The notes: generated from the sequence alone by a model not told the origin. A stretch of 64,000 bases of DNA from an uncultured Opitutales bacterium (GCA_944390805.1 CALXQW010000036.1:1-64000), one strand, 5' to 3'. Positions 38,222 to 48,340 are shown, numbered from the stretch's first letter. Translations and numbers: made by a program.

Positions 38222-39211
38222 TTAGGGAACTGCCACCGTGGCAAGAACCTTGTCTATGATTTCCTCGCTGGATATGCCTTCGGCCTCGGCCTCATAACTT
38301 ACAATTATTCTGTGGCGCAATACGTCTGCGGCTATATCCTTTACGTCCTGCGGAACCACATATCCGCGCGCCTGCATGAAAGCATGCGCCTTAGATGCAA
38401 GCGCCAATGCTATTGTCGCCCTCGGCGAGGCTCCAAACTGTATCATGTTGGACAAATCCAACCCGTAGCTTTTTGGATCTCTTGTGGCAAATACTATGGA
38501 TACTATATAGTCTTTTATCTTATCGTCGAGATATATCTCGTCTACCACCTTGCGCGAATCAAGCAGCTGCTGCGGGGAGACTATAGTGTTTATTGAAATC
38601 TCGCTTAAGGTTTTTCCCATAAGATCGAGAATCTCTCGCTCCTCAGGCTTAGACGGATAACCTATCTTAAGCTTGAACATGAATCTGTCCACCTGGGCTT
38701 CAGGCAGCTGGTATGTTCCCTCCTGATCTATCGGGTTTTGCGTAGCAAGAACAAGGAATGGTTCGGGCAGCTTGAATGTTTCACCGCCTATGGTAACTTG
38801 GCGCTCTTGCATTGCCTCCAAAAGTGCGCTCTGCACTTTTGCAGGAGCTCGGTTTATCTCGTCGGCAAGAATCAAATTAGCAAAAATCGGACCCTTTTGT
38901 GTTACAAATTTTCCGCTTTGCTGGTTGAATATAAGAGTTCCTATTATATCGGAAGGCAGAAGGTCTGGCGTGAACTGTATCCTGTTGAATTTTGCGTCCA
39001 TAGCCTGCGCCAGCGTCTTAACTGCCAGCGTTTTTGCCAAACCTGGAACACCTTCAAGAAGTATGTGCCCGTTTGCAAGCATTCCTTCTATAAGGCGGTC
39101 CACCAGATATTTCTGGCCCACTACCGCCTTTGCTATCTCGGTTCGCAGCAAATTTGTCCATGCTGCGGCCTCTCTGACTTTATCGTTTATAACTGCAAGA
39201 TTGGTGCTCAT
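38222..39211 (-). CDS. MoxR-family AAA+ ATPase
   Basis: 329 residues. Walker A is GHILLEGVPGLAKTL (near 53), Walker B LILADEINRAPAKVQSALLE, sensor 1 FLVLATQNPIDQEGTYQLPE, and the MoxR C-terminal lid with FGASPRATIALALASKAHAF. MoxR ATPases act as chaperone-like partners of VWA proteins. It is the first gene of the tight minus-strand operon that runs to batE. A TATAAT-like element lies in the T/A-rich DNA just upstream (39220-39250). Confidence 0.95.
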   Translation of the reverse strand: MSTNLAVINDKVREAAAWTNLLRTEIAKAVVGQKYLVDRLIEGMLANGHILLEGVPGLAKTLAVKTLAQAMDAKFNRIQFTPDLLPSDIIGTLIFNQQSGKFVTQKGPIFANLILADEINRAPAKVQSALLEAMQERQVTIGGETFKLPEPFLVLATQNPIDQEGTYQLPEAQVDRFMFKLKIGYPSKPEEREILDLMGKTLSEISINTIVSPQQLLDSRKVVDEIYLDDKIKDYIVSIVFATRDPKSYGLDLSNMIQFGASPRATIALALASKAHAFMQARGYVVPQDVKDIAADVLRHRIIVSYEAEAEGISSEEIIDKVLATVAVP

Positions 39212-39387
39212 ATTTTTTTATTTTATTATAAAATATCTATTTTTCTCTTTCTATTTTGTTATCTATCGGCCAATAGGCAATCTGCATTAAGACCGCCAAT
39301 TTGAATTTTTCCGACAACGGCTTTGTCCAAGTGTTCCGAAAATTTCCTCATCCAAATACTTTTGGAAATTTGTGGCAGGGCTTCATG

Positions 39388-40527
39388 TTATTGAACGCTC
39401 TCTCCCGTACTGAAAAACTCAAATATTATTTTTGGCAAAGGTTCTGTGCTTGTGTCTGAAGCGTCTTCCAAGGGTATTTCAGCCGATGTTTTATCCTCGT
39501 CTTTCCCATTCTTATCTGCGTTCTTATCGACACTTTCCTTTTCCTCTTGTTCCATCAATAAAGATACAAGTTTTTCTTCTCTGAGTATGGCTTTTGCAAG
39601 AGCAGATATTTCTTTACCTTGAGCGTCTACTGACGATGTATCTTGGAGATTGCCGCCTTTTAATGCGCTCTCTGAGTCTTTGAAACTCTCTTGCGCCAAA
39701 ATATCGCCATTTTCTTTGGGATCTTTCCCATTATGGGATTTGTCTGGCGCAGTGTTTTCTGCTATATTCTTATTGTGTTTTTCAACGCGCTTTTCGGCGG
39801 CAAGCTTTTGCGCCTCTTTATTTGAGTTGTAGTCGGCAGAACATATAAGCAGGCCTTCGGCTCCCGAAATCTGTTTTAAAATTATTGTGATGTGCCTTAA
39901 GAAATCTCTGCCTGTAACTATTGGAAGCTTTCTACCAGGATCTTTTACTCCGCATGCAAAGTTTAAAAATTCCCTTAGGCTATCTTCGGCAAAAATTATC
40001 TTGCGGCTCTTTAGAAAATCTTCATCGAGCAAGTCAACGTGTATTTCACCCAGAAACACTAGGCCGGAAGCGTCCATGTTTAGCGATGCGCAGTCGTGCT
40101 TTGGCGCTGGGAATTTATGTTCTCCGTCCCACGAGACTGGCATTTTACCCTCGGCAGGATCAAAACATTCCTCGTCTATGACGGCGTAGACATTCATCTT
40201 TATCTTTGCGGTCTCTCGTCTTCTTTCATCGTCCGTTTCAGAGTCCAGGTTGGGCAGGGCATAGGCTGTCAGTTCCAGCCTTGCATCGATTACTTTTCCG
40301 CCCTTGTCGGGCAGCAATCCAAACTCGAGCGGCTCCACCTTGAATGTCAGGTATGCTAACGCTCCTGTTCCTTCTGAAGACGATACTCCTAAAAAGGGCA
40401 TTGAGGAAAATTCTTTTGATGGCATCGCCTCAAAAATAAATGTGTCCGTAGATTCACCCACAATCTCAGCCGCCCTGGCAAGCGATAGGCACATCAGAAG
40501 CAGTATATAGATGAAAATCGTTTTCAT
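39388..40527 (-). CDS. Secreted protein of unknown function, DNRLRE-like N-terminal part
   Basis: 379 residues. Signal peptide MKTIFIYILLLMCLSLARA. Residues about 20-215 are beta-rich and recall DNRLRE-type domains (ESTDTFIFEAMPSKEFSSM then GALAYLTFKVEPLEFGLLPD, VIDARLELTAYAL, FLNFACGVKDPGRKL). The remaining about 160 residues are charged, low complexity and probably disordered or coiled (KRVEKHNKNIAENTA, LLMEQEEKESVDKNADK). It precedes moxR on the same strand with a 176-base gap, so membership in that operon is open. I do not recognise a function. Confidence 0.65.
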   Translation of the reverse strand: MKTIFIYILLLMCLSLARAAEIVGESTDTFIFEAMPSKEFSSMPFLGVSSSEGTGALAYLTFKVEPLEFGLLPDKGGKVIDARLELTAYALPNLDSETDDERRRETAKIKMNVYAVIDEECFDPAEGKMPVSWDGEHKFPAPKHDCASLNMDASGLVFLGEIHVDLLDEDFLKSRKIIFAEDSLREFLNFACGVKDPGRKLPIVTGRDFLRHITIILKQISGAEGLLICSADYNSNKEAQKLAAEKRVEKHNKNIAENTAPDKSHNGKDPKENGDILAQESFKDSESALKGGNLQDTSSVDAQGKEISALAKAILREEKLVSLLMEQEEKESVDKNADKNGKDEDKTSAEIPLEDASDTSTEPLPKIIFEFFSTGESVQ

Positions 40528-40754
40528 AGTAGCATTTCCGAAAGATGTTTTAGATGCTTAAAGAATATTTGTCCAGATGTTTGTCTTATTAAGATTTTTA
40601 AGGTGTGTTTTTCCCATTAACAGCCAATGAAAAATCTAAAAACGCAAAATGCGGTTTTAGATATGATTTTTATGCCGGTTTTAATATTTCTGAATTTTAC
40701 CGGAAATCCAGATGGGATTACCTCGAGAAAAATGTAAATTTTAAAAGAAAAGTA

Positions 40755-40782
40755 TTGCATTGAATATTTTTTATGCTACAAC
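40755..40782 (+). promoter_or_regulatory. Likely promoter of the first tRNA-Leu
   Basis: TTGCAT (40755-40760), a 16-base spacer and TACAAC (40777-40782). The predicted start lies about ten bases before the tRNA. Confidence 0.35.
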
Positions 40783-40799
40783 GAGAACTTTCTTTTAAA

Positions 40800-40884
40800 G
40801 CTCAGGTGGTGAAATTGGTAGACACGTACGTTTGAGGTGCGTATGGCTTACGCCTTGCGGGTTCAAGTCCCGCCCTGAGCACCA
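40800..40884 (+). tRNA. tRNA-Leu (GAG)
   Basis: An 85-base class II tRNA with encoded CCA. The acceptor GCTCAGG pairs with CCTGAGC. The anticodon stem TACGT/GCGTA encloses the loop TTGAGGT with anticodon GAG. A variable arm (TGGCTTACGCC region) and the T-arm GCGGGTTCAAGTCCCGC follow. Confidence 0.96.
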
Positions 40885-40889
40885 TTTTT

Positions 40890-40923
40890 AAACCCGCAAA
40901 TTGAATGTTTGCGGGTTTTTTTT
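40890..40923 (+). terminator. Terminator of tRNA-Leu (GAG)
   Basis: AACCCGCAAA pairs perfectly with TTTGCGGGTT around TTGAATG, followed by a T-run. The same unit with two changes follows the second tRNA-Leu. Confidence 0.9.
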
Positions 40924-41537
40924 ATGTGGTCAAACCAGCCATAAGGTGGGGCAAGAGTATGGCTATGTAGAGTAAACTTTTTTTAGAAATAAAAATTCCC
41001 ATAATTTCACCCTTTATACTAAGAGTTGTATCAAAAACAAAGTTTGTGGAATCTGAATTTCTCTTAAGCGACTATTTTGTATAGTATTGTTCAATATTCT
41101 ACGAATTTCTTGATCTGATAGTTTTTAAAATTCCTATATTCACAAAGACTCGTCTTTTTATTTGTCTTATCTTGCGGAGAAACTTCTCCATTATCACGTG
41201 CTTTTCTTTGTGAGTCTACATATTATTATTATCGGCGCAAGCTATATAATATTTTACCAACTTCTTAAGCTCTATTATTGCAAAATTCTGTGAAGTAGCA
41301 TTCGCAAGTCTATGGCATTGAATTAAGCTTTGTTGCTATGTTTATTTCTATTTTATATATTTTATTCTTATGTGAAGTACGTTCTTTTAGTCTCAAAACA
41401 ATTTAGCATATTATGTTTATTAGCTATATAATAGGCCCTATATAATCTTATTTCGCAGTGTGATTGTGGTAAATTTTTCCAACAATATCTTGACACTAAC
41501 AAGGAATGTGGATTTTCTTCTGAGAATAAATTTTTCT
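40924..41537. other. Intergenic DNA between the two tRNA-Leu genes
   Basis: About 610 AT-rich bases. No gene with recognisable features. A short minus-strand stretch near 41225-41335 reads CHRLANATSQNFAIIELKKL without a start and with nearby stops, which may be a relic of a gene I cannot identify. A GGAGAAACTTCTCC inverted repeat lies near 41176. The 75-residue minus-strand frame at 41368-41595 overlaps the tRNA and is not credible. Confidence 0.4.
41490..41518 (+). promoter_or_regulatory. Possible promoter of the second tRNA-Leu
   Basis: A perfect -35 TTGACA (41490-41495), then 17 bases and a weak TTTTCT at the -10 position. Confidence 0.3.
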
Positions 41538-41623
41538 GCTCAGGTGGTGAAATTGGTAGACACGCATGATTCAGGTTCATGTGTCGTTGAGACATGCGGG
41601 TTCGAGTCCCGCCCTGAGCACCA
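41538..41623 (+). tRNA. tRNA-Leu (CAG)
   Basis: An 86-base class II tRNA with encoded CCA. Same acceptor and D-arm as the tRNA-Leu at 40800. The anticodon stem CATGA/TCATG encloses TTCAGGT with anticodon CAG. The variable arm differs (GTCGTTGAGAC), and the T-arm is GCGGGTTCGAGTCCCGC. Confidence 0.96.
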
Positions 41624-41628
41624 TTTTT

Positions 41629-41662
41629 AAGCCCGCAAATTGAATGTTTGCTGGCTTTTTTA
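41629..41662 (+). terminator. Terminator of tRNA-Leu (CAG), duplicated unit
   Basis: AAGCCCGCAAA and TTTGCTGGCTT pair with one mismatch around the same TTGAATG loop as the terminator at 40890, followed by TTTTT. The shared loop and the shared CCATTTTTAA before it show common descent. Confidence 0.8.
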
Positions 41663-41973
41663 GTTTCGCAAAGCTTGGGGAAATTCTAAGATTATTAGGA
41701 TTACGCATTCTTTATAAATGGCGTTGCTGATATTATCTTAAAAATATTGAACTATATAGGTGGTTATATATCGGAGGCTCATGCAAAGATGGGCGTATAA
41801 TTGCTATTGTTCTTATGGACTATATTCCAATGCGGCAGCTGCAAAAATTACATAGATAAAAACTAATCTATTATATTTTTGCCGGGCTTGCTGCGGTAGA
41901 TAGGAAATTTTCCAGTTTTGTGTTGATTTGGCGTGTCCATCATATAAATCCATATTATATATACATTGTTTGT
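41663..41973. other. Intergenic region before the ThrE-like gene
   Basis: About 310 AT-rich bases without a recognisable gene or hairpin. It should contain the promoter for the gene starting at 41974. Confidence 0.4.
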
Positions 41974-43272
41974 ATGTCCCAAAAAACTAAAGATATTGCC
42001 TCCATAGAAGCCGTGTCGGATTTTCTCGCAGACTTTGCGATATCTTTGTTGGGTTCCGGAACTCAAACCTCAAGAGTTCTGAGAAATGTGGATAGATTGG
42101 CTGAAAGCTTCGGCTACAAGGCCGAGACAATCATCCTGCCGAGAACTATAATTATGACACTTTCATCATCGGCAGATGTATCGCTTTACCGAACTGTTGT
42201 AAGAAAAGTTTCTCCCATGCCATTAAATTTTACTCTCCTATCAAAATTGAGAATATTAACTTGGCAGGTGAGACGCACAAAAATGCCTTTTGAAGAGTGC
42301 AAACGTCGATATGAGGAAATTTTATCTATGCCGGCCCTCTCAGGCTGGCCATTAGTGTTTATTGTGTCTTTGGGGAATGCCGCATTCTGCCAGCTATTCG
42401 GCGGATTTTACTCAATTCCGGTGGTTTTCATAGGAACTTTCTTTGGATTTCTAGCAAAGAATTTTTTGTTGTCGCGCAGAGTAAATACTTTGCTTACATT
42501 CATGTTGAGCGCGTTTGTATCGTCTTTTATAACGGGAATAATGGTCGAGATATTAAAATTTAAAACGGATATAGCCCTGTCGACAAGCGTTCTATTTCTA
42601 ATTCCGGGAGTTCCTCTTATAAATTCGGTAATAGACCTTATAGAAGGTCATGTACTTGCTGGAATCTCCCGCCTTATAAATGCTGTTTCAATGATAATAG
42701 CCCTGGCTCTTGGACTGGGTGCTACGATATTGCTGCTTGATATCAACTATCATTTGGAATTCTCGCGCAATGCGGTTGCCTCAGGAATATTTTACGCAGC
42801 TTCGCTCGATGCGGTTTTTGCGGCGATTGCGGGTATAGGTTTTGGCGCGGTTTTTAATCCTCCAAAAGCCGCTCTTGCAGCGGCCGCTATCTTGGCAGCA
42901 CTTGGGCACTCCTTTAGATTCATGCTTATGAATGCCTATTCTTTGGATATAACCCTTGCAACGCTTTTGGCGGCGTTCTTAGTTGGGATAGGAGCATTTG
43001 TCTTTGGACGGGTGTCTAAATCTCCGGCTGAAATCTGCGCATTTCCTGCTTTATTGCCCATGATACCTGGGCTTATGGCTTACAGGGCGTTCTTGTCTGT
43101 CCTAAAATTTCTTCACGCCCAAGATATGGATGCGGCTGCAAAGATTCTCCCGGATTTGTTCTCCTACGGATTTACCGCGGTATTTGTGATATTTGCCATT
43201 GTAATCGGAGCGTCTTTTGCGGTGTTCTTGGATACGCTGTCGGTTAGAATGTCTATCAATACAAAGCCCTGA
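41974..43272 (+). CDS. ThrE-type threonine/serine exporter family protein
   Basis: About 432 residues from ATG MSQKTKDIAS; an upstream in-frame ATG at 41920 adds only a non-family stretch. The N-terminal soluble domain (residues 10-115) shows the family signature LLGSGTQTSRVLRNVDRLAESFGY and the ILPRTIIMTL strand. Ten hydrophobic segments follow in two five-helix halves: residues 130-280 with VLFLIPGVPLINSVIDLIEG (the typical PGVPLINS element) and 290-430 with FPALLPMIPGLMAYRAFLSV. ThrE homologues export threonine or serine at the inner membrane. It lies just upstream of ilvN. Confidence 0.9.
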   Translation: MSQKTKDIASIEAVSDFLADFAISLLGSGTQTSRVLRNVDRLAESFGYKAETIILPRTIIMTLSSSADVSLYRTVVRKVSPMPLNFTLLSKLRILTWQVRRTKMPFEECKRRYEEILSMPALSGWPLVFIVSLGNAAFCQLFGGFYSIPVVFIGTFFGFLAKNFLLSRRVNTLLTFMLSAFVSSFITGIMVEILKFKTDIALSTSVLFLIPGVPLINSVIDLIEGHVLAGISRLINAVSMIIALALGLGATILLLDINYHLEFSRNAVASGIFYAASLDAVFAAIAGIGFGAVFNPPKAALAAAAILAALGHSFRFMLMNAYSLDITLATLLAAFLVGIGAFVFGRVSKSPAEICAFPALLPMIPGLMAYRAFLSVLKFLHAQDMDAAAKILPDLFSYGFTAVFVIFAIVIGASFAVFLDTLSVRMSINTKP

Positions 43273-43360
43273 TTGCTTGTCTCTGTCTTTATGCTGCCTT
43301 AAAAAAGCTTGCAAGAGTTCTTTATTTGGCGCATCTTTAAAGAGTTATTTTTATTGAATT

Positions 43361-43870
43361 ATGAATCATACAATATCAGCGCTTGTTGAAAATAAATTCG
43401 GGGTGCTCGCAAGGGTGGCGGGCATGTTCAGCGGCAGGGGGTTCAATATCGAAACCCTCAATGTTGGCCCCATGTACGGCGGAAAATACTCGCGCATAAC
43501 CGTCACGGTCAAAGACGGCCAAAATAGCGTTGACCAGTGCGTAAAGCAGCTGTCAAAGCTTGTTAATGTAATAGAGGTGGAGGATTTTGAAGATCCGGCA
43601 AAGTTCGTTGCAAGAGAGCTTGTTCTCATAAAGATAAAATGCGACTCCTCCAACAGAAGCGAGCTTCTTGAAATTGCTGGCCTATTCCGCGGCAAGGTAA
43701 TAGATGTTGATAAGAACAGCCTAATAATAGAATGCACGGGCAATACAAATAAAATTAAGGCGTTCTTCGGAATGGTTGCACCATACGGAATATTGGAAAT
43801 GGCCCGCACGGGAAATGTGGCTTTAAAGCGCGGCAAGGCAGCTGAACTCTTTGAAGAGGCTAAAGAATAA
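43361..43870 (+). CDS. ilvN: Acetolactate synthase, small (regulatory) subunit
   Basis: 169 residues. The N-terminal ACT domain (ISALVENKFGVLARVAGMFS then GRGFNIETLNVGPM) binds the feedback inhibitor valine in this family. The C-terminal ALS_ss domain (ELVLIKIKCDSSNRSELLEI, GKVIDVDKNSLIIECTGN) contacts and activates the catalytic subunit. The partner ilvB is on the opposite strand at 17364-19196. No clear ribosome-binding site is present before ATG. A terminator at 43926 separates it from ilvC, so each has its own transcript. Confidence 0.95.
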   Translation: MNHTISALVENKFGVLARVAGMFSGRGFNIETLNVGPMYGGKYSRITVTVKDGQNSVDQCVKQLSKLVNVIEVEDFEDPAKFVARELVLIKIKCDSSNRSELLEIAGLFRGKVIDVDKNSLIIECTGNTNKIKAFFGMVAPYGILEMARTGNVALKRGKAAELFEEAKE

Positions 43871-43925
43871 TAATTCTTTTTGCTTTGCTGATGTAAGATA
43901 TAAGCTGTAAAATTGATTGTATCCA

Positions 43926-43968
43926 TATGCGGGGTGGCGGTATTTATCGCGGCCCCGCATTTGTTTTA
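43926..43968 (+). terminator. Terminator of ilvN
   Basis: ATGCGGGG pairs with CCCCGCAT around an 18-base loop, followed by TTGTTTTATAG. Confidence 0.7.
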
Positions 43969-44144
43969 TAGTTTTTAAAATAAGGATTTCTTGTAGCTAG
44001 TATTCTATATTCAATATGTGAAATTCCATTCTGAAGAATTTTTATAATAGATACTGATAAAGAAAGTTTTTTTACCATTCGGAGACCTGACTAGAACAGA
44101 GAGTGTAAGAATATAATGTCCGTAAAATTAAAAAAGAGCTTTTT

Positions 44145-44173
44145 TTGTTGACGCAGCGGCCTATTGGTACAAT
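44145..44173 (+). promoter_or_regulatory. Likely sigma-70-type promoter of ilvC
   Basis: TTGTTG (44145-44150), a 17-base spacer and TACAAT (44168-44173). Transcription would start near 44180, just before the palindrome at 44191. Confidence 0.4.
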
Positions 44174-44190
44174 CTGTCGAACAACTATAC

Positions 44191-45275
<1,085 letters not shown>

Positions 45276-45295
45276 TAAATTGTTTTTACAAAAGG

Positions 45296-45329
45296 GGCGC
45301 AGACGCGAAAGTCTGCGTCTCTTTTTCTT
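45296..45329 (+). terminator. Terminator of ilvC abutting hemC
   Basis: CGCAGAC and GTCTGCG around GCGAAA, followed by TCTCTTTTTCTTT. The hemC ATG begins right after the T-run. Confidence 0.7.
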
Positions 45330-45330
45330 T

Positions 45331-46182
45331 ATGAAGAGAATTTACAGAGTTGCTACGCGCGCAAGCACATTGGCGATGGCGCAGACACACATGGCGGTTG
45401 ATGCGTTGTCGGTGGCGTTTCCGGAGGCGGATTTTGAGATTGTGGAGATTAAGACCACCGGGGACAGGCGGCTGGAATGGTCGCTTGAGAAAGCTGGCGG
45501 AAAGGGGCTTTTCACGAAGGAAATAGAGGATGCCCTGTTGGACGGTTCAGTAGATTTAGCTGTGCATAGCGCTAAAGATTTGCCGGCGGAAAGTCCGGTT
45601 GGCCTCAAGATTGCCGCAGTTTTGCCGAGGGACGATTCAAGGGATGTTCTCGTGCTTAAGAAAGAGCCTCCGTCTGTAATAGCAAGCGGTTCTCCGAGGA
45701 GGCGTTCGCAGCTTAAGAAGATTTTCCCGCAGGCTGTTTGGAAAGATATAAGGGGAAATATAGAGACCCGCTTGAAGAAGCTTGACGGCGGATATGCAGA
45801 GGCTGGTGTGGTGTCGGCTGCGGCTCTTGATAGATTGAAAATTGAGAGTTTTGGCGGTTTGCGCTTCATGAGATTGAAAGTTCAAAATTGTGTTCCGGCC
45901 GCGGGGCAGGGGATAATAGCGCTACAGTGCAGGCAGCAGGATGCTGAAATGTTTTCAAAGATATCGGATTTGAAAACTATGCTTGCGCTCAAGCTTGAAA
46001 GGGAATTTTTGTCATCTCTTGGCGGCGGTTGCCAGTCTGCGTATGCGGCGCATTTCGACGGATCGATTTTACATGTGTATCACGAAAATTGTGGGTATGC
46101 TGCTTTCGAGATGGATACGTCGCTTTCCGTGGCCGATTTGAAGGGGAAAGTTCGGGAAATTACTTCAGGGCTGGGAAAATAA
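45331..46182 (+). CDS. hemC: Hydroxymethylbilane synthase (porphobilinogen deaminase)
   Basis: 283 residues. It polymerises four porphobilinogens to hydroxymethylbilane in haem synthesis. Family motifs are RVATRASTLAMAQTHMAVDA, GKGLFTKEIEDALLDG, AVHSAKDLPAES (catalytic Asp), SGSPRRRSQLKKIFP, DIRGNIETRLKKLDGG and VPAAGQGIIALQCR. The dipyrromethane cofactor Cys is in SLGGGCQSAYAAHF. It is about 25-30 residues shorter than E. coli HemC, mostly in domain 3. There is no Shine-Dalgarno: the ilvC terminator stem and T-run lie directly before the ATG. An in-frame upstream extension would read through that hairpin and is unlikely. Confidence 0.92.
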   Translation: MKRIYRVATRASTLAMAQTHMAVDALSVAFPEADFEIVEIKTTGDRRLEWSLEKAGGKGLFTKEIEDALLDGSVDLAVHSAKDLPAESPVGLKIAAVLPRDDSRDVLVLKKEPPSVIASGSPRRRSQLKKIFPQAVWKDIRGNIETRLKKLDGGYAEAGVVSAAALDRLKIESFGGLRFMRLKVQNCVPAAGQGIIALQCRQQDAEMFSKISDLKTMLALKLEREFLSSLGGGCQSAYAAHFDGSILHVYHENCGYAAFEMDTSLSVADLKGKVREITSGLGK

Positions 46183-46296
46183 AATTTTGACGGGTATTTT
46201 AAATAAAGGTTGATAGTCGGCAAAAATATTGTTTCATAATTTTTATTTAATGCGCGGCATTGCGCGTACATAAAATGCAAAGGCGTTTTTATAGAT

Positions 46297-48306
46297 ATGT
46301 CCAACGATAACAATCAAGATCAAAGCAAGCCTTCCGAGAACAACTCGGTAGATTTAAGCTCTCTGGAGAATATCCAGTTTCAAACGGCATGGACACCGAG
46401 TTCATCGTCGGAAGACGGAAAATTTCTGAAGAGAAGCTTCGAGCCTCGTCGCAAGCCGTTCGGAGGTGGGAAGCCCCGCAGGGAGGATTCGGGGGACGCG
46501 GAATTTCAGCGCAGGGATAGGCCGCGCGGAGAATTTAAAGATTCGCGGCGCAAGCGTTTCGATAGGGACGGCGGAAGGAAATCTGGCGAGGGAGCTCCTT
46601 CTGGAAAGCGTTTCGCCGACGGAGGTCGCTTCCATAAGAAAGGGCGCGACGGCAAATTCGACAAAAAAGGCTTTGTGCCGTTTAAGTTTACAATGGATGT
46701 TCTCTTCTATCCTGAGGATGCGGCGTTTTCAAAGCTTTCCTCGTTGATGAAGAGGCTTAAACGCACATATCAGCTTTTCGACATTGCAAATCTCATTTTG
46801 GAAAAGCCGGAAAGATTTATTGTTGTAGCAAAAAATCTGCCCGATACCGACGGCAAGATAGCTCCGTTATATTGCGCTCAGCCGCTTAATCTGCCGTTTG
46901 AAACGCAGGAGGAAGCACGCAAGTCTGCTTTAGATTATTATGTGTCGGAGTTGTTTGTAAAGGAGACAATAGATGTTGAGCCTCCTAAGGGGAATTTCCA
47001 GGTTGTAAATATCTGTTCTCTTGGAGGCGAGTTGCTCGGAGCTCCAAATTGGCACAGATATGGCGAATTTCTGAAGGAGTTCCATGCGGAGAAATATCCA
47101 AATGTTCCGTATGATAAATTTTTGGCGTCAATAGAATCTTCCCGCGATGCCGACAAGATTTCCGAATGGCTTGAAAGCATGAAGAAGCGTGAGGTTTACA
47201 AGCTTAAGGAAATACCAGAGGGAGAAAGTGGAGACTCTTCCGTATTTGAGACCCGCGAGGCTGCCTCGAATTATGTTGCCTTGAAGCATGCTGACAATCT
47301 TGTGAAAGTTTATGAGACAGTCCGCATGAAGGGTGCAAACATTGCTCTCTTACCCCATGGACGCATACGCCGAAACATGGAGGAGATGCTCAGAAACCAG
47401 AGAAGATTCCCAATTGTAACGGCAAATAATTTGCGCGGCAGATTGCGCCGTTCGGGCTTTGCGATATACAAGAGAGGCTCTAAAAGCTATGCGTTTGTAT
47501 CGGCGGTAAAGCGTAAATTCTTATTCGAGGGAGAGTCTTTTGCCGAGAGGCCCCAGAAGATATTTGACTTTATAACTGCAAATCCGGGAATAAGCTCTTT
47601 TGCGCTTCCCTATATGTTCCTTGGGCTTGAGGCTCCTGAGTTAAAGCGAAAAGCCAAAACTCTTGCAGAAGAGCACAACAGTCTTTCTAAAGACGTTCAG
47701 GCGCAGCCTGAAGAACAGATACAGGAAACAAAGGACAATTCTTCTGATCAGGGCGCTCCAACAGAGGCGAAGGCTGAAGTGGAAGCCTCTGAAATGAAAG
47801 ATGAGAGCGCAAATGGCGAGTCTATACAAAAGCAAAATGTAGAGGAGGCATCTGGAAAAGAGTCTGAGATTAAGCCTGCGGCTAATCCGAAATATACGCC
47901 TGAGCAGCTTGAGAAGCTCAGCGAGGTATCGAGGGAGTTATTGTGGCTTGTATCTGAAGGCTATGTGGTTGAATATGCAGATGCAACTCTTCAGGCAAAT
48001 CCGTATATGCCAAAGCCAAAGGCTTCTCAGAAGGCTGTAAAGGCCTCAGAAGAAGGAGAAAATGCCGCGGTGCAAATTCCGGTGGAGAAAGACGAACCTG
48101 TATTGAAGGAAGATGTCTTATCTGCGGCTGAAACAGATATTCCCTCTGACGAAGAGGCTTCTGTGGAGACCCCTAAGGAGGAGAATAAGAGCGCAGATTT
48201 GCCGGACGCAGACTCTTATGGAGCTGAATGCAATCTGAAAGAGTGCCTTCCCGGAAACGGCGGGCATGAGCAGGACTCTTCCGCGGCCGATCAGAAACAA
48301 GAGTAG
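46297..48306 (+). CDS. Arg/Gly-rich protein with winged-helix-like segments, unknown function
   Basis: 669 residues in three parts. Residues 1-125 are disordered and strongly basic with RGG-like sequence (EPRRKPFGGGKPRR; KRFDRDGGRKSGEGAP), as in RNA-binding proteins. Residues about 126-475 form a folded region (FKFTMDVLFYPEDAAFSKLS near the start; LPHGRIRRNMEEMLRNQRRF; IYKRGSKSYAFVSAVKRKFL; KIFDFITANPGISSFALPYM). After an acidic Glu/Ala-rich linker, residues about 530-565 (YTPEQLEKLSEVSRELLWLV) look like a small helical module. The acidic tail runs to the end. I know no named family. Similar proteins seem confined to Verrucomicrobia, but that is memory and not checked. Possible RNA metabolism role. 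Confidence 0.6.
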   Translation: MSNDNNQDQSKPSENNSVDLSSLENIQFQTAWTPSSSSEDGKFLKRSFEPRRKPFGGGKPRREDSGDAEFQRRDRPRGEFKDSRRKRFDRDGGRKSGEGAPSGKRFADGGRFHKKGRDGKFDKKGFVPFKFTMDVLFYPEDAAFSKLSSLMKRLKRTYQLFDIANLILEKPERFIVVAKNLPDTDGKIAPLYCAQPLNLPFETQEEARKSALDYYVSELFVKETIDVEPPKGNFQVVNICSLGGELLGAPNWHRYGEFLKEFHAEKYPNVPYDKFLASIESSRDADKISEWLESMKKREVYKLKEIPEGESGDSSVFETREAASNYVALKHADNLVKVYETVRMKGANIALLPHGRIRRNMEEMLRNQRRFPIVTANNLRGRLRRSGFAIYKRGSKSYAFVSAVKRKFLFEGESFAERPQKIFDFITANPGISSFALPYMFLGLEAPELKRKAKTLAEEHNSLSKDVQAQPEEQIQETKDNSSDQGAPTEAKAEVEASEMKDESANGESIQKQNVEEASGKESEIKPAANPKYTPEQLEKLSEVSRELLWLVSEGYVVEYADATLQANPYMPKPKASQKAVKASEEGENAAVQIPVEKDEPVLKEDVLSAAETDIPSDEEASVETPKEENKSADLPDADSYGAECNLKECLPGNGGHEQDSSAADQKQE

Positions 48307-48340
48307 AAGCTTGCTCTAGAATATAATTGCAGCATTTATT

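Noticed and set aside
35930-38259. Long plus-strand frames (258 and 268 residues) over batA and DUF58
   Set aside because: Antisense to well-conserved genes in a tight operon; Ser/Ile/Ala-rich composition typical of reverse-frame shadows.
41368-41595. 75-residue minus-strand frame between the tRNA-Leu genes
   Set aside because: It runs into the tRNA-Leu (CAG) gene and shows no conserved features.
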